NCBI GenBank assembly: GCA_043773745.1
Contig: JAYVEV010000021.1
Span: 1 to 30,842, forward strand
Reading direction: 5' to 3'
DNA length: 30,842 nt
From: UKL13-2 sp043773745
Lineage (GTDB): Bacteria > Pseudomonadota > Gammaproteobacteria > Burkholderiales > Usitatibacteraceae
This document shows, in pieces, positions 30,618 through 30,842 of this stretch (position 1 is the stretch's first letter; the number at the start of each line of letters is the position of its first letter). Made by a program: the position numbers and the translations under genes. A model generated the notes under the pieces. It had not been told where the DNA came from and made no database searches. It was given only the letters and a program-made list of their open reading frames with translations.

Positions 30618-30842
30618 GCCATCCGCAGATGCAGGCCGAGTTTGCGTTCCCGCGCCAAGCGTGACGTGCAGGACGCGGCTCGGTGCGCTGACTTTGGCGG
30701 TGTGCCAGACGCCCCGCGGAACCACGACTGCACCCGTGCCGACCAAAGATAGCGACCTCGTTTCTTTCGACTCCTCGAGCAGAAGTTTTATGGCACCCGA
30801 AAGCAAGTAGACGAACTCATCGCCGTTCGGATGCATTTCCCA
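30612..30842 (-). CDS. Cupin-domain protein, 5' end beyond the window (cassette gene)
   Basis: C-terminal 76 or so residues of a single-domain cupin: HPNGDEFVYLLSG (metal-binding motif 1 end) and VVPRGVWHTAKV (motif 2). The frame is open to the window edge, and WE precedes the first visible Met, so the true start lies to the right. The TAA stop lies inside the attC core. Cupins of this type bind a metal and a small ligand; the substrate is unknown. Confidence 0.88.
   Translation of the reverse strand, partial: WEMHPNGDEFVYLLSGAIKLLLEESKETRSLSLVGTGAVVVPRGVWHTAKVSAPSRVLHVTLGAGTQTRPASADGT

Overview
The window looks like the chromosome of a betaproteobacterium (Burkholderiales/Nitrosomonadales-like). 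The reasons are a Gram-negative gene set (two LpxL/HtrB-type lipid A acyltransferases, HslVU, DapF-DUF484-XerC in the usual order), an SAH riboswitch in front of ahcY followed by metF, and metK divergent from the lpxL pair. No rRNA, tRNA, prophage, IS or CRISPR was seen. The species cannot be named from this sequence alone.

Layout. Bases 1-96 are a 7-bp tandem repeat. Bases 110-3280 (+) are a bufferin-type (Buf) operon: ECF sigma factor, zinc-finger anti-sigma factor, secreted Cys-containing precursor BufA1 (DUF2282), the metal-dependent peptide oxidase BufB (DUF692) and its partner BufC (DUF2063), with a hairpin between bufA and bufB. A periplasmic PilJ-domain protein follows. From 4372 to 21598 nearly everything is on the minus strand. 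Read right to left this gives lpxL2-lpxL1, a small unknown gene, dapF-DUF484-xerC-acylase, a small membrane protein, then zur-cobW-cobW-ABC ATPase-FtsX-like permease-DUF3299, a STAS protein, hslV-hslU and trhO. The block from zur to DUF3299 looks like a zinc-homeostasis operon set within a housekeeping region.

Bases 21705-25848 (+) form the methyl cycle: metK, a decayed small gene, a promoter and SAH riboswitch whose 3' half overlaps an intrinsic terminator, ahcY, a strong terminator, and metF. An SH3-domain protein and an M48 metallopeptidase follow as an overlapping pair.

From about 27.6 kb to the right edge is an integron gene-cassette array on the minus strand: VOC/glyoxalase-like, GNAT, GFA, DUF1272, SnoaL-DUF4019 and a cupin cut by the window end. 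They are separated by attC sites with RYYYAAC/GTTRRRY ends: three clear ones and one degenerate. The integrase and attI are not in the window; the gene orientation puts them to the right. The main points of interest are this array (one cassette ORF translated straight through a minimal attC into the next gene; a two-gene cassette holding a perfect palindrome), the Buf operon with its own sigma/anti-sigma pair and an upstream heptamer repeat, and the Zur/two-CobW/ABC/DUF3299 operon.
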